This document shows, one piece after another, positions 1 through 10,860 of a stretch of 64,000 nt of DNA. Under the pieces are notes generated by a model. It searched no databases and was not told the DNA's origin. It saw nothing but the letters and a program-made list of their open reading frames with translations. A program made the translations under genes and the position numbers. Where the stretch lies: contig NZ_CP033334.1 of NCBI RefSeq assembly GCF_013170705.1, positions 2,209,501 through 2,273,500 of the forward strand, read 5' to 3'. How positions within the stretch are numbered: position 1 is the first letter of the stretch; each line of letters starts with the position of its first letter. The DNA comes from Mesorhizobium loti (GTDB lineage: Bacteria; Pseudomonadota; Alphaproteobacteria; Rhizobiales; Rhizobiaceae).

Positions 1-1673
1 CAAATGTGCCGAGCCACCGGGCGCTGGCCATGTTGCGCGGCCGCAACGAAGAGGTGCTGTCGCTCGACATCGAGGTCGACGCCGACGACACCTCGCCGGT
101 GAAGCCGGTCGAGCGGATGATCGCCAACGCCTATGCCATCGGCGCCAGCCTGCCGGGCGACCGCTGGCTGATGGATGTGGCCGGCTGGACCTGGCGGATA
201 AAACTGTCGCTGCACCTGACGCTGGACCTGATGCGCGATCTGCGCGAACGGGCCGAGGAAGAGGCGATCCATGTCTTCGCCCGCAATCTGAAGGATCTGC
301 TGCTGGCCGCGCCAGCGGGTTCGCGGCCGACGATGGGGCTCGATCCCGGCATCCGCACCGGCGTCAAGGTGGCCGTGGTCGACGGTACCGGCAAGCTGGT
401 GGCGACCACGACGGTCTATCCGTTCCCGCCGAAGAACGACGTTCGCGGCACGCAGGCGGAACTCGCCAAACTCATCCGCCTGCACAAGGTCGAGCTGATT
501 TCGATCGGCAACGGCACCGGGAGCCGCGAGACGGAAAAGCTGGTCGCCGACATGCTGTCCGACATGCCTTCCGACGGCGGACCCAAGCCGCTCAAGGTCA
601 TCGTCAGCGAGGCGGGCGCCTCGGTCTACTCGGCGTCGGCAGCGGCGGCGGCGGAATTCCCCGGTCTGGACGTGTCGCTGCGCGGCGCGGTGTCGATCGC
701 GCGGCGCTTGCAGGATCCGCTCGCCGAACTGGTCAAGATCGAACCCAAGTCGATCGGCGTCGGCCAGTATCAGCATGACGTCGACCAGTATCGGCTCGGC
801 CGCTCGCTGGAGGCGGTGGTCGAGGACGCGGTCAACGCCGTCGGCGTCGATCTCAACACCGCTTCGGCGCCGTTGCTGGCGCGCGTTTCGGGCCTTGGCG
901 CGTCGCTTGCCGACGCTATCGTCGCGCATCGCGACGCGACCGGTCCCTTCGCCAGCCGCAAGGACCTGCTCAAGGTGCCACGGCTTGGGCCGCGCGCGTT
1001 CGAGCAATCCGCCGGCTTTCTGCGCATTGCCAATGGCAGCGAGCCGCTCGATGCCTCGTCGGTCCACCCGGAAGCCTATGGGGTGGCGAAGAAGATCGTC
1101 GCCGCCTGCGGCCGTGATGTGCGTTCGCTGATGGGCGACAGCGCCGCGCTCAAGGCGCTCGACCCGCGCGTCTTCGTCGACGAGCGTTTCGGCCTGCCGA
1201 CGGTCCGCGACATTCTTGCCGAGCTGGAAAAGCCTGGACGCGACCCGCGCCCCGGCTTCAAGACGGCGACCTTTGCCGACGGCATTGATGACATCAAGGA
1301 TCTGAAGCCAGGCATGCTGCTGGAAGGCACCGTCACCAATGTCGCGGCCTTCGGCGCCTTTGTCGATATCGGGGTGCACCAGGACGGCCTGGTGCACGTC
1401 TCGCAACTGGCCGACCGTTTCATCAAGGATGCGCATGAGGTGGTCAAGGCGGGCGACGTGGTGAAGGTGCGCGTCGTCGATGTCGATATCAAGCGCAAGC
1501 GCATCGCGCTTTCCATGCGCAAGGACGGCGGTGAGGCGTCAAAAGGTGGGCCCCGCGACAATGGCGGCGGCAGGCCGGCGCCACGTGGCCCGACACCGCA
1601 ACGCCAGCCGGAGCGGCCGGCCCAGCAGGGCGCGTTTGGTGCCGCGTTGGCGGATGCGCTGAAGCGGAAGTAG
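1..1673 (+). CDS. tex: Tex-family RNA-binding transcriptional accessory protein (5' end outside window)
   Basis: The frame is open from the left edge, so the N-terminal part of this roughly 770-residue family is missing; a GTG at position 6 is not the true start. In order one sees the end of the N-terminal helical region, a YqgF/RNase H-like domain beginning [18 protein letters not shown] (about nt 330-600), a helix-hairpin-helix segment ([16 protein letters not shown], about nt 850-1040) and a C-terminal S1 domain ([20 protein letters not shown], about nt 1310-1530). The tail is rich in Gly, Pro, Arg and Gln. Tex binds nucleic acid and affects transcription and RNA metabolism in the cytoplasm. 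The stop codon abuts the stop of the convergent LysR gene with no gap. Confidence 0.93.
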   Translation, partial: NVPSHRALAMLRGRNEEVLSLDIEVDADDTSPVKPVERMIANAYAIGASLPGDRWLMDVAGWTWRIKLSLHLTLDLMRDLRERAEEEAIHVFARNLKDLLLAAPAGSRPTMGLDPGIRTGVKVAVVDGTGKLVATTTVYPFPPKNDVRGTQAELAKLIRLHKVELISIGNGTGSRETEKLVADMLSDMPSDGGPKPLKVIVSEAGASVYSASAAAAAEFPGLDVSLRGAVSIARRLQDPLAELVKIEPKSIGVGQYQHDVDQYRLGRSLEAVVEDAVNAVGVDLNTASAPLLARVSGLGASLADAIVAHRDATGPFASRKDLLKVPRLGPRAFEQSAGFLRIANGSEPLDASSVHPEAYGVAKKIVAACGRDVRSLMGDSAALKALDPRVFVDERFGLPTVRDILAELEKPGRDPRPGFKTATFADGIDDIKDLKPGMLLEGTVTNVAAFGAFVDIGVHQDGLVHVSQLADRFIKDAHEVVKAGDVVKVRVVDVDIKRKRIALSMRKDGGEASKGGPRDNGGGRPAPRGPTPQRQPERPAQQGAFGAALADALKRK

Positions 1674-2588
1674 CTACCACGCCAGGACGGACGGCTCCTT
1701 CTCAACCTGGCTCAGCAGCCAGTCGCGAAAACTGGCGACCGGGGGATGGCCGCGTTTGTCGTGCGGGACGACGAGATAATAGGCGCTGCGGCTTTGCATG
1801 GGCTGGCCGGGCGCCGGCACAAGCTGGCCGCGCTGCAATTCGCCTGCGATGAGCAGCAGCGGCAGGAGCGCGACGCCAAGCCCTTCCATGCAGGCCTGGG
1901 CGGCGGTGCCGAACTGCTCGAACTGCATGCCGGGCCCGGTCGGCGCGCTCAGGCCCTGATGCTCGAACCATTCGGTCCAGGCACCGGGGCGCGTTGCCAT
2001 ATGCAGCAAGGGCAGGCGGCCGATATCAGCCGGCGTGGCGATGGCGCGGCCGGCGAGAAATTCGGGCGACACCACCGGCGCCACGGTTTCGCGCACCAGG
2101 AGGGTCGAGTCGGCGTCCGGCCAATCGGGCAGGCCATAGTGGATGGCGGCGTCCAACCGCTCCCTGGCGAAGTCGAAACGGCCGACGCGGGTGACGAAGT
2201 TGATGGTGATGTCGGGGTTGTTCTCGACGAAATCGGGGATCATCGGCATCAGCCAGCGGGTGCCGAAGGTCGGCAATATGGCAAGGTTCAAGATGCCACT
2301 ATGCCGATTGCTCATCAATCCAAGGGCGGCATCGCGCAACTGGCCAAGCGCTGAACGTACCGCTTCGGCATAGATTTCACCCGCCGTGGACAGCCGGACA
2401 TTGCGGCTGTCGCGCTCGAACAACCGGCGACCAAACTGGTCCTCCAACAGCTTGATCTGGCGGCTTACCGCGCCTTGGGTCAGATCCAGCTCCTGGGCAG
2501 CGGCGGTAAAAGATCCAAGCCGAGCCACCGCTTCGAAGGCGGCGAGGGCGCTGATGTTGGGCAGGAGACGGCGCTGGACACTCATCAT
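1674..2588 (-). CDS. LysR-family transcriptional regulator (GcvA-like), probable regulator of the divergent gcdH
   Basis: This 304-residue protein has the usual LysR length. The N-terminal winged helix-turn-helix is clear (LAAFEAVARLGSFTAAAQEL, then LTQGAVSRQIKLLEDQFGRR, about residues 15-55), followed by a periplasmic-binding-protein-like effector domain (from about residue 95). It starts about 150 bp from and is divergent to the glutaryl-CoA dehydrogenase gene, the usual arrangement for a LysR activator and its target. Control of gcdH by glutarate or a related compound is an inference from position; the effector cannot be read from sequence. Confidence 0.9.
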   Translation of the reverse strand: MMSVQRRLLPNISALAAFEAVARLGSFTAAAQELDLTQGAVSRQIKLLEDQFGRRLFERDSRNVRLSTAGEIYAEAVRSALGQLRDAALGLMSNRHSGILNLAILPTFGTRWLMPMIPDFVENNPDITINFVTRVGRFDFARERLDAAIHYGLPDWPDADSTLLVRETVAPVVSPEFLAGRAIATPADIGRLPLLHMATRPGAWTEWFEHQGLSAPTGPGMQFEQFGTAAQACMEGLGVALLPLLLIAGELQRGQLVPAPGQPMQSRSAYYLVVPHDKRGHPPVASFRDWLLSQVEKEPSVLAW

Positions 2589-2742
2589 CCATTCCTAACG
2601 CTCATTGATCGGTGAAGCAATTTCGTTTGATTTTTTCAGGCCCCGGGTCGATAAGCCGGGCCAAGATTTTGCTGCACGCATGCCGTTGTTGCCAAGGATC
2701 CAGAGATCCTTCGCCGGCATTCATCGAGTCCGGGAGAGAGCC

Positions 2743-3939
2743 ATGGCCGCCGATAAGAATGCCTTCGTCTGGGAAGATCCGTTCCTGATCGAGGACCAGC
2801 TTTCAGAAGATGAGCGCATGGTGCGCGATGGTGCCGCGGCCTTCGCCGCCGACAAGCTCGCGCCGCGCATCGAGGACGCGTATCTCAACGAGACCTTCGA
2901 CACCGCGATCTTTCGCGAGATGGGCGATGCCGGCCTGCTCGGCATCAACATCCCGGAAGAGTTCGGCGGGCTCGGCGCCAACTATGTGACCTACGGGCTG
3001 GTCGCGCGGGAAGTCGAACGCGTCGATTCCGGCTATCGCTCGATGATGTCGGTGCAGTCGTCGCTGGTGATGTATCCGATCTACGCCTATGGCTCGGACG
3101 AACAGCGCAAGAGGTACCTGCCCAAGCTCGCCAGCGGCGAGTGGATCGGCTGCTTTGGCCTGACCGAGCCTGATGCCGGCTCCGATCCGGGCGGCATGAA
3201 GACGCGCGCCGAGAAGACCGCCAAAGGCTACAAGCTCTCCGGCTCCAAGATGTGGATTTCCAACGCGCCGGTCGCCGACGTGTTCGTCGTCTGGGCGAAG
3301 CTGAAGGGTGAGAACGGCAAGGACGAGATCCGCGGCTTCGTGCTGGAGAAGGGCATGAAGGGGCTTTCGGCGCCGAAGATCGGCGGCAAGCTGTCGCTGC
3401 GGGCGTCGATCACCGGCGAGGTGGTGATGGAAGGCGTCGAGGTCGGCGAGGACGCGCTGCTGCCCAACGCCAAGGGCCTGGGCGGCCCGTTCGGTTGCCT
3501 CAACCGGGCTCGCTACGGCATCTCCTGGGGCTCGATGGGTGCGGCGGAAGATTGCTGGCATCGCGCCCGCCAGTATGGCCTTGACCGCAAGCAGTTCGGC
3601 AAGCCGCTGGCCGGCACGCAGCTTTACCAGAAGAAGCTCGCCGACATGCAGACCGAGATCGCGCTCGGGCTGCAGGCATCCTTGCGCGTCGGACGGCTGC
3701 TCGACGAAGGCAAGATGGCGCCGGAGATGATCTCGATCGTCAAGCGCAACAATTGCGGCAAGGCGCTCGACATCGCCCGCCAGGCCCGCGACATGCATGG
3801 CGGCAACGGCATCCAGATCGGCTACCACGTCATGCGCCACGCGCAGAACCTGGAGACCGTCAACACCTATGAGGGCACGCACGACGTGCACGCGCTGATC
3901 CTGGGGCGGGCCCAGACGGGGATACAGGCGTTCTTTTGA
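2743..3939 (+). CDS. gcdH: Glutaryl-CoA dehydrogenase
   Basis: A 398-residue acyl-CoA dehydrogenase that converts glutaryl-CoA to crotonyl-CoA with loss of CO2, in lysine, tryptophan and glutarate breakdown. Family features are the FAD-binding stretch [20 protein letters not shown], the [17 protein letters not shown] segment, and the C-terminal [20 protein letters not shown], where the Glu at about residue 377 is the expected catalytic base. The start at 2743 is preceded by a GGGAGAG ribosome site; an upstream ATG at 2605 in the same frame would add 46 non-homologous residues. The LysR gene lies divergently upstream. Confidence 0.93.
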   Translation: MAADKNAFVWEDPFLIEDQLSEDERMVRDGAAAFAADKLAPRIEDAYLNETFDTAIFREMGDAGLLGINIPEEFGGLGANYVTYGLVAREVERVDSGYRSMMSVQSSLVMYPIYAYGSDEQRKRYLPKLASGEWIGCFGLTEPDAGSDPGGMKTRAEKTAKGYKLSGSKMWISNAPVADVFVVWAKLKGENGKDEIRGFVLEKGMKGLSAPKIGGKLSLRASITGEVVMEGVEVGEDALLPNAKGLGGPFGCLNRARYGISWGSMGAAEDCWHRARQYGLDRKQFGKPLAGTQLYQKKLADMQTEIALGLQASLRVGRLLDEGKMAPEMISIVKRNNCGKALDIARQARDMHGGNGIQIGYHVMRHAQNLETVNTYEGTHDVHALILGRAQTGIQAFF

Positions 3940-4054
3940 GCGACTTTACGCCGGCAACCGGTTCTTTAATTTAGGTGCAGCGCAACATCCGCTTGGAGAA
4001 TGGCGGCCAGATGTGTCAGGGTTCGGCTGAATAAACGCCGATCTCCGGGGTCCC

Positions 4055-7000
4055 ATGGCAATTCTGGCAGCCGTCTACCACCTGACCCACTACAAATATG
4101 ACCGGCCCGTGGTTCTCGGGCCCCAGATCATCAGGCTGCAGCCGGCACCGCATTCCCGCACCAAGGTCTTGAGCCACTCGCTCAAGGTCGAGCCGGCGAA
4201 CCACTTTGTCAATTTGCAGCAGGATCCCTACGGCAACTTCCTCGCCCGCTTCGTTTTTCCCGAGCCGGTGAGCGAGCTCAAGATCGAGGTCGACCTCGTC
4301 GCCGACATGACGGTCTACAATCCGTTCGATTTCTTCGTCGAACCATCGGCCGAGACATTCCCGTTCGAATACCCGGAAGAGATCAGGGACGACCTCGCTA
4401 TCTACCGGACGCCGGAACCGGCGGGGCCGCTGCTTTCGGCTTTCCTGACAACCATCGACACCGGCGCGAAAAACACCGTCAATTTCCTCGTCGACCTCAA
4501 CGCCCGGCTGCAGCGCGAGATCGCCTATATCGTGCGCATGGAGACCGGCGTGTTCTCGCCGGAGGAAACATTGGCCGCCGGCAAGGGATCGTGCCGGGAT
4601 TCAAGCTGGTTGCTGGTGCAGATCCTGCGCAATCTCGGCATCGCCGCGCGCTTCGTGTCGGGCTATCTGATCCAGCTCAAACCCGACCTCATCGCGCTCG
4701 ATGGGCCGGCCGGCACATCGGTCGACTTCACGGATCTGCACGCCTGGTGCGAGGTCTATCTTCCCGGCGCCGGCTGGATCGGCTTCGACCCGACTTCCGG
4801 CCTGCTCACCGGCGAGAGCCATGTGCCGCTTGCCGCCACCCCGCATTTCCGCAATGCGGCCCCCATTTCCGGCATGGCGAGCTTTGCCAATGTCGAATTC
4901 GGCTTCGACATGCGGGTCGACCGCATCGCCGAGCATCCGCGGATCACCAAGCCGTTCTCGGATGAAAGCTGGCGGGCGCTCGACGCGCTCGGCAACAAGG
5001 TCGACGCAGCACTTGGCGAAGGCGATGTGCGGCTGACCATGGGCGGCGAGCCGACCTTCGTGTCGATCGATGATTTCGAGTCGGCCGAATGGAACACCGC
5101 CGCCGTCGGGCCGACCAAGCGCGAAAAGGCCGATGCGCTGATCCGTCGGCTGCGCGAACGTTTCGCGCCGGGCGGCTTCCTCCATTACGGCCAGGGCAAA
5201 TGGTATCCCGGCGAAAGCCTGCCGCGCTGGACCTTTTCGCTCTACTGGCGTGCCGATGGCGAGCCCGTATGGAGCGACCCGTCGCTGATCGCACGCGAAA
5301 AGAGTTCGGCCGATATCGGCCCCAAACAGGCCGAAAGCCTGCTCACCGCGATCGCCGGTGAACTCGGCATCGACACGTCGATGGTCAGCGAAGCTTATGA
5401 AGACCCGGCCGAGTGGCTGCTCAAGGAAGGCAAACTGCCGGAGAATGTCGATCCGTCCAATTCCAAGCTGGAAGATCCCGAAGAGCGCAGCCGTATGGCG
5501 AAAGTGTTCGAGCGCGGGCTGACCAAACCGTCCGGCTACGTGCTGCCGGTGCAGCGCTGGAACAGCCAGGCGTCGGGGCCGCGCTGGCGCTCGGAAAAAT
5601 GGAAGACGCGACGCGGGCGGCTGTTCCTGGTGCCTGGCGATTCGCCGGTCGGTTATCGCTTGCCGCTCGGCACGCTGCCTTATGTGCCACCGGCGCAATT
5701 CCCCTACATCGTGCCGGTCGATCCGTCGCTGCCGCGTGGAGCGCTGCCCGCGCGTGAAGCCATCTTGCCCTCCGCCGCGCCGGCCGAACTTGAAGGCGCC
5801 GACGAGATGGCGCGCCGGCAACAGGCGGCGTCGTTCACCGCCGCCACCGGCCAGCAGGACCGGGTCGAACAGGAGATCACCGAGATAGGCGGCGCGGTGC
5901 GCACCGCGCTCTCGGTCGAGCCGCGCGACGGAAGGCTCTGCGTGTTCATGCCGCCGGTTGAAGCACTTGAGGACTATCTCGAACTCGTCGCGGCCGCCGA
6001 GAACGCTGCGCGAGCCATCGGTCTTCCCGTCCATATCGAGGGCTATGGCCCGCCGCATGATCCGCGCCTCAACGTCATCCGCGTCGCGCCCGATCCAGGC
6101 GTCATCGAGGTCAACATTCATCCGGCTGCCAATTGGCAGGATTGCGTGGCGACGACGACGGCAATCTATGAGGAAGCGCGGCTGACGCGGCTTGGCGCCG
6201 ACAAATTCATGATCGACGGCCGCCACACCGGCACTGGCGGCGGCAATCATGTCGTCGTCGGCGGCGCGACACCAAACGACAGCCCGTTCCTGCGCCGGCC
6301 CGATCTGTTGAAGAGCCTGGTGCTGCAATGGCAGCGGCATCCGTCGCTGTCCTACCTGTTTTCGGGCCTGTTCATCGGCCCGACCAGCCAGGCGCCGCGC
6401 TTCGACGAGGCGCGCCACGATTCGCTCTACGAACTCGAAATCGCCATGGCGCAGGTGCCGCATCCCGACCAGGGCGCGGCACCCCTGCCGTGGCTGGTCG
6501 ACCGGCTGTTCCGCAACCTGTTGACGGACGTGACCGGCAACACGCATCGCTCGGAAATCTGCATCGACAAGCTGTTTTCGCCGGATGGGCCGACCGGACG
6601 GCTCGGCCTGGTCGAATTCCGCGGCTTCGAAATGCCGCCCAACGCGCGCATGAGCCTTGCGCAGCAGCTTCTGGTCCGTGCCATCATCGCCCGTGCGTGG
6701 AAGAACCCGCTCGACGGCCGTTTCGTGCGCTGGGGCACGTCGCTGCACGACCGCTTCATGCTGCCGCATCATGTCTGGGCTGATTTTCTCGACGTGCTCG
6801 ACGACCTCAAGCTCAACGGTTTCGAATTCCGGCCTGAATGGTTCGACGCACAGCTCGAATTCCGCTTTCCCTTCTGCGGCGAGGTGCGGCATGCCGGAAT
6901 CAAGCTGGAACTGCGGCAGGCGCTGGAGCCGTGGCATGTCATGGGCGAGCAGGGCGCGATCGGCGGCACCGTGCGCTTTGTCGATTCCTCGGTCGAACGG

Positions 7001-7414
7001 CTTCAGGTCAGGACCGAAGGGCTCAATCCGGAACGCCACGCAATCGTCTGCAACGGCCGCATCGTGCCGATGAAGGTGACGGACAATCGCGAGGTGGCGG
7101 TGGCGGGCGTGCGCTTCAAGGCTTGGCAGCCGGCTTCGGGCCTGCATCCGGCGCTGCCGGTCAACACGCCGCTGGTGTTCGACATCTACGACCGCTGGTC
7201 GGGCAGGGCGGTCGGCGGCTGCGTCTACCATGTCGCCCATCCCGGCGGCCGCAACTACGACACTTTCCCGGTCAACGGCAACGAGGCGGAAGCGCGGCGG
7301 CTCGCCCGCTTCGAACCGCGCGGCCACACGCCATCAGGCTATGTGCTGCGCGAGGAACAACCGGCGGAAGATTTCCCGATGACCCTTGACCTTCGGCGTC
7401 CACCCAGACTGTGA
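4055..7414 (+). CDS. Transglutaminase-like / DUF2126 fusion protein
   Basis: This 1119-residue protein has a bacterial transglutaminase N-terminal beta region (about residues 1-110), a transglutaminase/cysteine-protease core with Cys180 ([12 protein letters not shown]), His229 ([15 protein letters not shown]) and Asp245 (GFDPTSG), then a very large DUF2126 region (about residue 330 to the end). The latter contains [17 protein letters not shown] and [16 protein letters not shown]2126 has been proposed, in comparative-genomic work on amidoligases, to be a glutamine-synthetase-like ATP-dependent ligase; I recall this rather than derive it here. The next gene follows after 6 nt, so all three genes to 10720 should be one operon. 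No signal peptide is seen, so cytoplasmic action is likely. The substrate is unknown. Confidence 0.9.
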   Translation: MAILAAVYHLTHYKYDRPVVLGPQIIRLQPAPHSRTKVLSHSLKVEPANHFVNLQQDPYGNFLARFVFPEPVSELKIEVDLVADMTVYNPFDFFVEPSAETFPFEYPEEIRDDLAIYRTPEPAGPLLSAFLTTIDTGAKNTVNFLVDLNARLQREIAYIVRMETGVFSPEETLAAGKGSCRDSSWLLVQILRNLGIAARFVSGYLIQLKPDLIALDGPAGTSVDFTDLHAWCEVYLPGAGWIGFDPTSGLLTGESHVPLAATPHFRNAAPISGMASFANVEFGFDMRVDRIAEHPRITKPFSDESWRALDALGNKVDAALGEGDVRLTMGGEPTFVSIDDFESAEWNTAAVGPTKREKADALIRRLRERFAPGGFLHYGQGKWYPGESLPRWTFSLYWRADGEPVWSDPSLIAREKSSADIGPKQAESLLTAIAGELGIDTSMVSEAYEDPAEWLLKEGKLPENVDPSNSKLEDPEERSRMAKVFERGLTKPSGYVLPVQRWNSQASGPRWRSEKWKTRRGRLFLVPGDSPVGYRLPLGTLPYVPPAQFPYIVPVDPSLPRGALPAREAILPSAAPAELEGADEMARRQQAASFTAATGQQDRVEQEITEIGGAVRTALSVEPRDGRLCVFMPPVEALEDYLELVAAAENAARAIGLPVHIEGYGPPHDPRLNVIRVAPDPGVIEVNIHPAANWQDCVATTTAIYEEARLTRLGADKFMIDGRHTGTGGGNHVVVGGATPNDSPFLRRPDLLKSLVLQWQRHPSLSYLFSGLFIGPTSQAPRFDEARHDSLYELEIAMAQVPHPDQGAAPLPWLVDRLFRNLLTDVTGNTHRSEICIDKLFSPDGPTGRLGLVEFRGFEMPPNARMSLAQQLLVRAIIARAWKNPLDGRFVRWGTSLHDRFMLPHHVWADFLDVLDDLKLNGFEFRPEWFDAQLEFRFPFCGEVRHAGIKLELRQALEPWHVMGEQGAIGGTVRFVDSSVERLQVRTEGLNPERHAIVCNGRIVPMKVTDNREVAVAGVRFKAWQPASGLHPALPVNTPLVFDIYDRWSGRAVGGCVYHVAHPGGRNYDTFPVNGNEAEARRLARFEPRGHTPSGYVLREEQPAEDFPMTLDLRRPPRL

Positions 7415-7420
7415 TCGGAC

Positions 7421-9832
7421 ATGGCAAAGGGGAATCACAAGAGGGTACGCGGCAAGCCGCAGATCCACAGCCTGCTGGGGCACTACCAGCCGATCGACGG
7501 TGTCGTCGACGAAATGGTCGATGCGTCAGGCAATCCCCGTCCGGTGTGGAAGCAGTTCATCGAGGCGCTCGACGAGATAGGGTCTGAAAAGCTCGGCCAG
7601 CGTTTCGCCCGCGCCGACCAGTATCTGCGCGATGCCGGCGTCTATTACCGCGTCTACGACAAGGCCGGCGCCAATGAGCGCGAATGGCCGCTGGCGCATG
7701 TGCCGTTGCTCATCGAAGACGCCGAATGGGCCGCAATCAGCGCCGGGCTGATCCAGAGGGCCGAGCTGTTCGAGGAAACCATTGCCGATATCCATGGGCG
7801 CAACCGGCTGGTCGAAAAAGGCATCCTGCCGGCGGGACTGATCGCGGCCAGCCCCGAATATCTGCGGCCCGTGATCGGTACCACGCCGGCCGGTGGGCAT
7901 TTCCTGCATTTCTGTGCTTTCGAGCTCGGCCGTGGGCCCGATGGCCGCTGGTGGGTGCTGGGCGACCGCACGCAAGCGCCATCGGGCGCCGGCTTCGCGC
8001 TGGAGAACCGCGTCGCCACCACGCGCGCGCTGTCCGACATCTACGGCGAAATGCACGTGCACCGGCTCGCCGGCTTCTTCCGCCGCTTCCGCGATGCGCT
8101 GATCGGCATGGCCAGGGAAACCGACGGCCGCGTCGCCATCCTGACGCCGGGGCCGCTCAACGAAACCTACTACGAACACGCCTATATCGCCCGCTACCTC
8201 GGCATCATGCTGCTCGAGGGCGAGGATCTCACCGTTTCCGGCGGCAGGCTGATGGTGCGCACCGTTTCCGGCCTGATGCCGATCAGCGTGCTCTGGCGGC
8301 GTCTCGACGCCGCCTTCGCCGATCCGCTCGAATTGCGATCGGATTCGCAGATCGGCACGCCGGGGCTGGTCGAAGCGATCCGCCAGGGTGCTGTTGCGAC
8401 CGTCAACGCGCTGGGCTCGGGCCTGATGGAAACGCGGGCGCTGCTTGCTTTCCTACCCAAGATCGCGCGCGAATTGCGCGGCGAGGAGCTGCTGCTGCCG
8501 AGCGTAGCGACCTGGTGGTGCGGGCAGGCGACGGAACGCGCCCATGTGCTAGCCAATATCGACCGCATGGTGGTCGGTCCGGCGCTCTCGACGAGACTTG
8601 CCTTCGAGGATGATGGCCAGACCACGCTGGGCTCGACGCTGTCGGCCGGAGAGCGGGCCGAGCTGGTGGCGCGCATCGAACGCGATGGCGTTGCCTTCGT
8701 CGGCCAGGAAGCGGTGACGCTGTCAACGACACCGGTCTTTGTCGGGGGCTGGCTGGAGCCGCGGCCGGCGAGCCTGCGCGTTTATCTGGCCCGCACGCCC
8801 GAGGGCTGGACGGTGATGCCGGGCGGGTTCGCCCGGGTCGGCCTGTCGCTCGACCCGACCGCGATCGCCATGCAGCGCGGCGGCCAGGCGGCGGACGTCT
8901 GGGTGGTCAGCGACAGGCCGGTCGAGCGTGAAACGCTGCTGCCGCAAGAGAGCGACAGCTTCAGCCGCACCAGGCCGGGCAGCTTGCCCAGCCGCGCGGC
9001 GGAGAACCTGACCTGGCTCGGGCGCTATATCGAGCGCTCGGAAGACACGGTGCGCATCCTGCGCGCCTACCATGTGCGGCTGGCCGAGACGTCCGACCCG
9101 GACATGCCGCTGCTGGCCGATATCAGGGACTATCTCGAACCGTTCGGCATCGACGTCGCGACGGCGATCCCGTTGGGGCTGATCGGGACGCTCGACAGCG
9201 CCGTCTACAGCGCCGGACAGATCCGCGACCGCTTCTCGCCCGATGGCTGGCTGGCGCTGAAGGACCTGTCCAAGACCATCCATCAGTTCGCCAAGACGGT
9301 GGCGCCGGGCGACGATGCGACACGGGCAATGACGGTGATCCTGCGCAAGCTCGCCGGCTTCTCCGGCCTGCTGCACGAGAACATGTACCGCTTCGCCGGC
9401 TGGCGGTTCCTCGAGATCGGCCGGCGGCTGGAGCGCGGCATCCAGATCGCCCGTACGCTGTCCCGGCTGACCGCCGCCAAGGCGCCGGATGGAGCGCTCG
9501 ACATGATGCTGGAGATCGGCGACAGCGTCATGACCCACCGCCGGCAGTACCCGGTGCAGGCCGGCCGGCGCACGGTGATCGATCTTCTGGCGCTCGACCC
9601 ACTCAATCCGCGATCCATCCTGTTCCAGCTCGAAAGGCTGAAGGCGGAGATCGGCCTGCTACCGTCGCTTGGCGGCGAGGGGCATATGTCGCCCGCGGCA
9701 AAGGAGATCCTGCAGCTCAACACCCAGATCGCCATCAAGGAGCCTTCGGACATGACGGCAAAGGCGCTCGACGAACTCGCCTATGAAATAGGCGGTCTCT
9801 ACAACAGCCTCGCCAAGGCCTATTTCGGCTAG
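7421..9832 (+). CDS. Circularly permuted ATP-grasp / alpha-E domain fusion protein
   Basis: An 803-residue fusion of two domains that are often separate neighbouring genes. Residues about 1-480 match the circularly permuted ATP-grasp family (DUF404/DUF407): VVDEMVDASGNPRPVWKQF near the start and ELFEETIADIHGRNRLVEKG further on. From about residue 525 (AENLTWLGRYIERSEDTVRI) it becomes the all-helical alpha-E domain (DUF403). ATP-grasp enzymes form amide bonds through acyl-phosphates, which fits peptide or tag synthesis together with the two transglutaminases. The ATG lies 6 nt after the upstream stop and 3 nt separate its stop from the next start, so translational coupling is probable. Confidence 0.9.
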   Translation: MAKGNHKRVRGKPQIHSLLGHYQPIDGVVDEMVDASGNPRPVWKQFIEALDEIGSEKLGQRFARADQYLRDAGVYYRVYDKAGANEREWPLAHVPLLIEDAEWAAISAGLIQRAELFEETIADIHGRNRLVEKGILPAGLIAASPEYLRPVIGTTPAGGHFLHFCAFELGRGPDGRWWVLGDRTQAPSGAGFALENRVATTRALSDIYGEMHVHRLAGFFRRFRDALIGMARETDGRVAILTPGPLNETYYEHAYIARYLGIMLLEGEDLTVSGGRLMVRTVSGLMPISVLWRRLDAAFADPLELRSDSQIGTPGLVEAIRQGAVATVNALGSGLMETRALLAFLPKIARELRGEELLLPSVATWWCGQATERAHVLANIDRMVVGPALSTRLAFEDDGQTTLGSTLSAGERAELVARIERDGVAFVGQEAVTLSTTPVFVGGWLEPRPASLRVYLARTPEGWTVMPGGFARVGLSLDPTAIAMQRGGQAADVWVVSDRPVERETLLPQESDSFSRTRPGSLPSRAAENLTWLGRYIERSEDTVRILRAYHVRLAETSDPDMPLLADIRDYLEPFGIDVATAIPLGLIGTLDSAVYSAGQIRDRFSPDGWLALKDLSKTIHQFAKTVAPGDDATRAMTVILRKLAGFSGLLHENMYRFAGWRFLEIGRRLERGIQIARTLSRLTAAKAPDGALDMMLEIGDSVMTHRRQYPVQAGRRTVIDLLALDPLNPRSILFQLERLKAEIGLLPSLGGEGHMSPAAKEILQLNTQIAIKEPSDMTAKALDELAYEIGGLYNSLAKAYFG

Positions 9833-9835
9833 CGT

Positions 9836-10720
9836 ATGCTCTACGACATCAGGCTCCATCTCCATTACGACTATGCAGCCGCGGCCGGCGGCGGCCGCCA
9901 TCAGATCCGCGTGCTGCCGTCGACGATATCAGGCGTGCAGCGCGTCATCGCCGCATCCCTGTCCTTCACGCCGGCGCCGAATGAACGGTCGGATTTTTTG
10001 GACTTCTTCGGCAACAACGTCACCTCCATCGCCTTTCGCGACGCGCATGATGCGCTCGACATCCGTATGAGCGCGCGCGTTTCGGTGTCGCGGCCCGAAC
10101 CCGGGCTCGACGTGTCGCCCAATATCGCCCGGCTGAGGCAGGAGCTGGCCGCCGTGCGGTCGCTGGCCCCTGATGCGCCGCACCATTTTCTGGTGGGAAG
10201 CGCTCACTCGGGCATCGACGCGGCGATAACCGCCTATGCGGGGGACAGCATTGCCGGCTCGGCCGCCGGTACGGCGATGAGCCTCTGCAATCGCATCCAT
10301 CGTGACTTCACCTATGACGGCGAAGCGACCACGGTGCGGACCCGGGCCAGCGATGCCTTCAAGCTGAAGCGCGGCGTCTGTCAGGATTTTTCGCACATCA
10401 TGATCGCCGGCCTGCGCGGGCTCGGCATTCCGGCCGGCTATGTCAGCGGCTTCCTGCGCACCATTCCACCGAAGGGGAAGCCCCGGCTGGAAGGCGCCGA
10501 TGCCATGCATGCCTGGGTCAAGGTCTGGTGCGGGCGTGACGCCGGCTGGCAGGAGTTCGATCCGACCAACGGCATGCGGGCGAGCAACGACCACATCACC
10601 GTCGGCTACGGCCGCGACTATTCGGATGTCGCGCCGATCGTCGGCGTTCTCAAGACCACGGGCGGTCAGGTGGGCGAACAGGCTGTCGACGTCATTCCTG
10701 TCGCGCTCGAAAAGGCGTGA
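9836..10720 (+). CDS. Transglutaminase family protein
   Basis: This 294-residue protein opens with the N-terminal domain typical of bacterial transglutaminase-like proteins (LYDIRLHLHYDYAAAAGGGR) and continues with a papain-like core. The triad is visible as Cys182 (KRGVCQDFSHIM), His225 (DAMHAWVKVWCG) and Asp242 (QEFDPTNGMRA). It is the third gene of the 4055-10720 operon. It may form or cleave an amide bond made by the ATP-grasp or DUF2126 enzymes. Unlike the first gene of the operon it carries no extra ligase domain. No signal peptide is evident. Confidence 0.9.
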   Translation: MLYDIRLHLHYDYAAAAGGGRHQIRVLPSTISGVQRVIAASLSFTPAPNERSDFLDFFGNNVTSIAFRDAHDALDIRMSARVSVSRPEPGLDVSPNIARLRQELAAVRSLAPDAPHHFLVGSAHSGIDAAITAYAGDSIAGSAAGTAMSLCNRIHRDFTYDGEATTVRTRASDAFKLKRGVCQDFSHIMIAGLRGLGIPAGYVSGFLRTIPPKGKPRLEGADAMHAWVKVWCGRDAGWQEFDPTNGMRASNDHITVGYGRDYSDVAPIVGVLKTTGGQVGEQAVDVIPVALEKA

Positions 10721-10860
10721 ATGCGAGCGAAACGCCGAGGCGTCCCGTTGTTGCAATTCTGGATTGTCGAAGGCGACTTCTCAAACATTGAACGGGCCGC
10801 TAGTCTGTATTTGTTCCGAGGGACAACCATCGTACTGCCAAGGCGCGCGAGCGCGGGGTT

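Noticed and set aside
2803..3891. A 362-codon minus-strand frame opposite gcdH
   Set aside because: No recognisable motif; the overlapping gcdH gene has all catalytic features.
4601..7327. A 908-codon open frame on the minus strand
   Set aside because: It lies wholly opposite the transglutaminase/DUF2126 gene; GC-rich coding DNA commonly leaves long antisense frames, and its composition (rich in Arg, Ala, Gln and His) is not that of a protein family.
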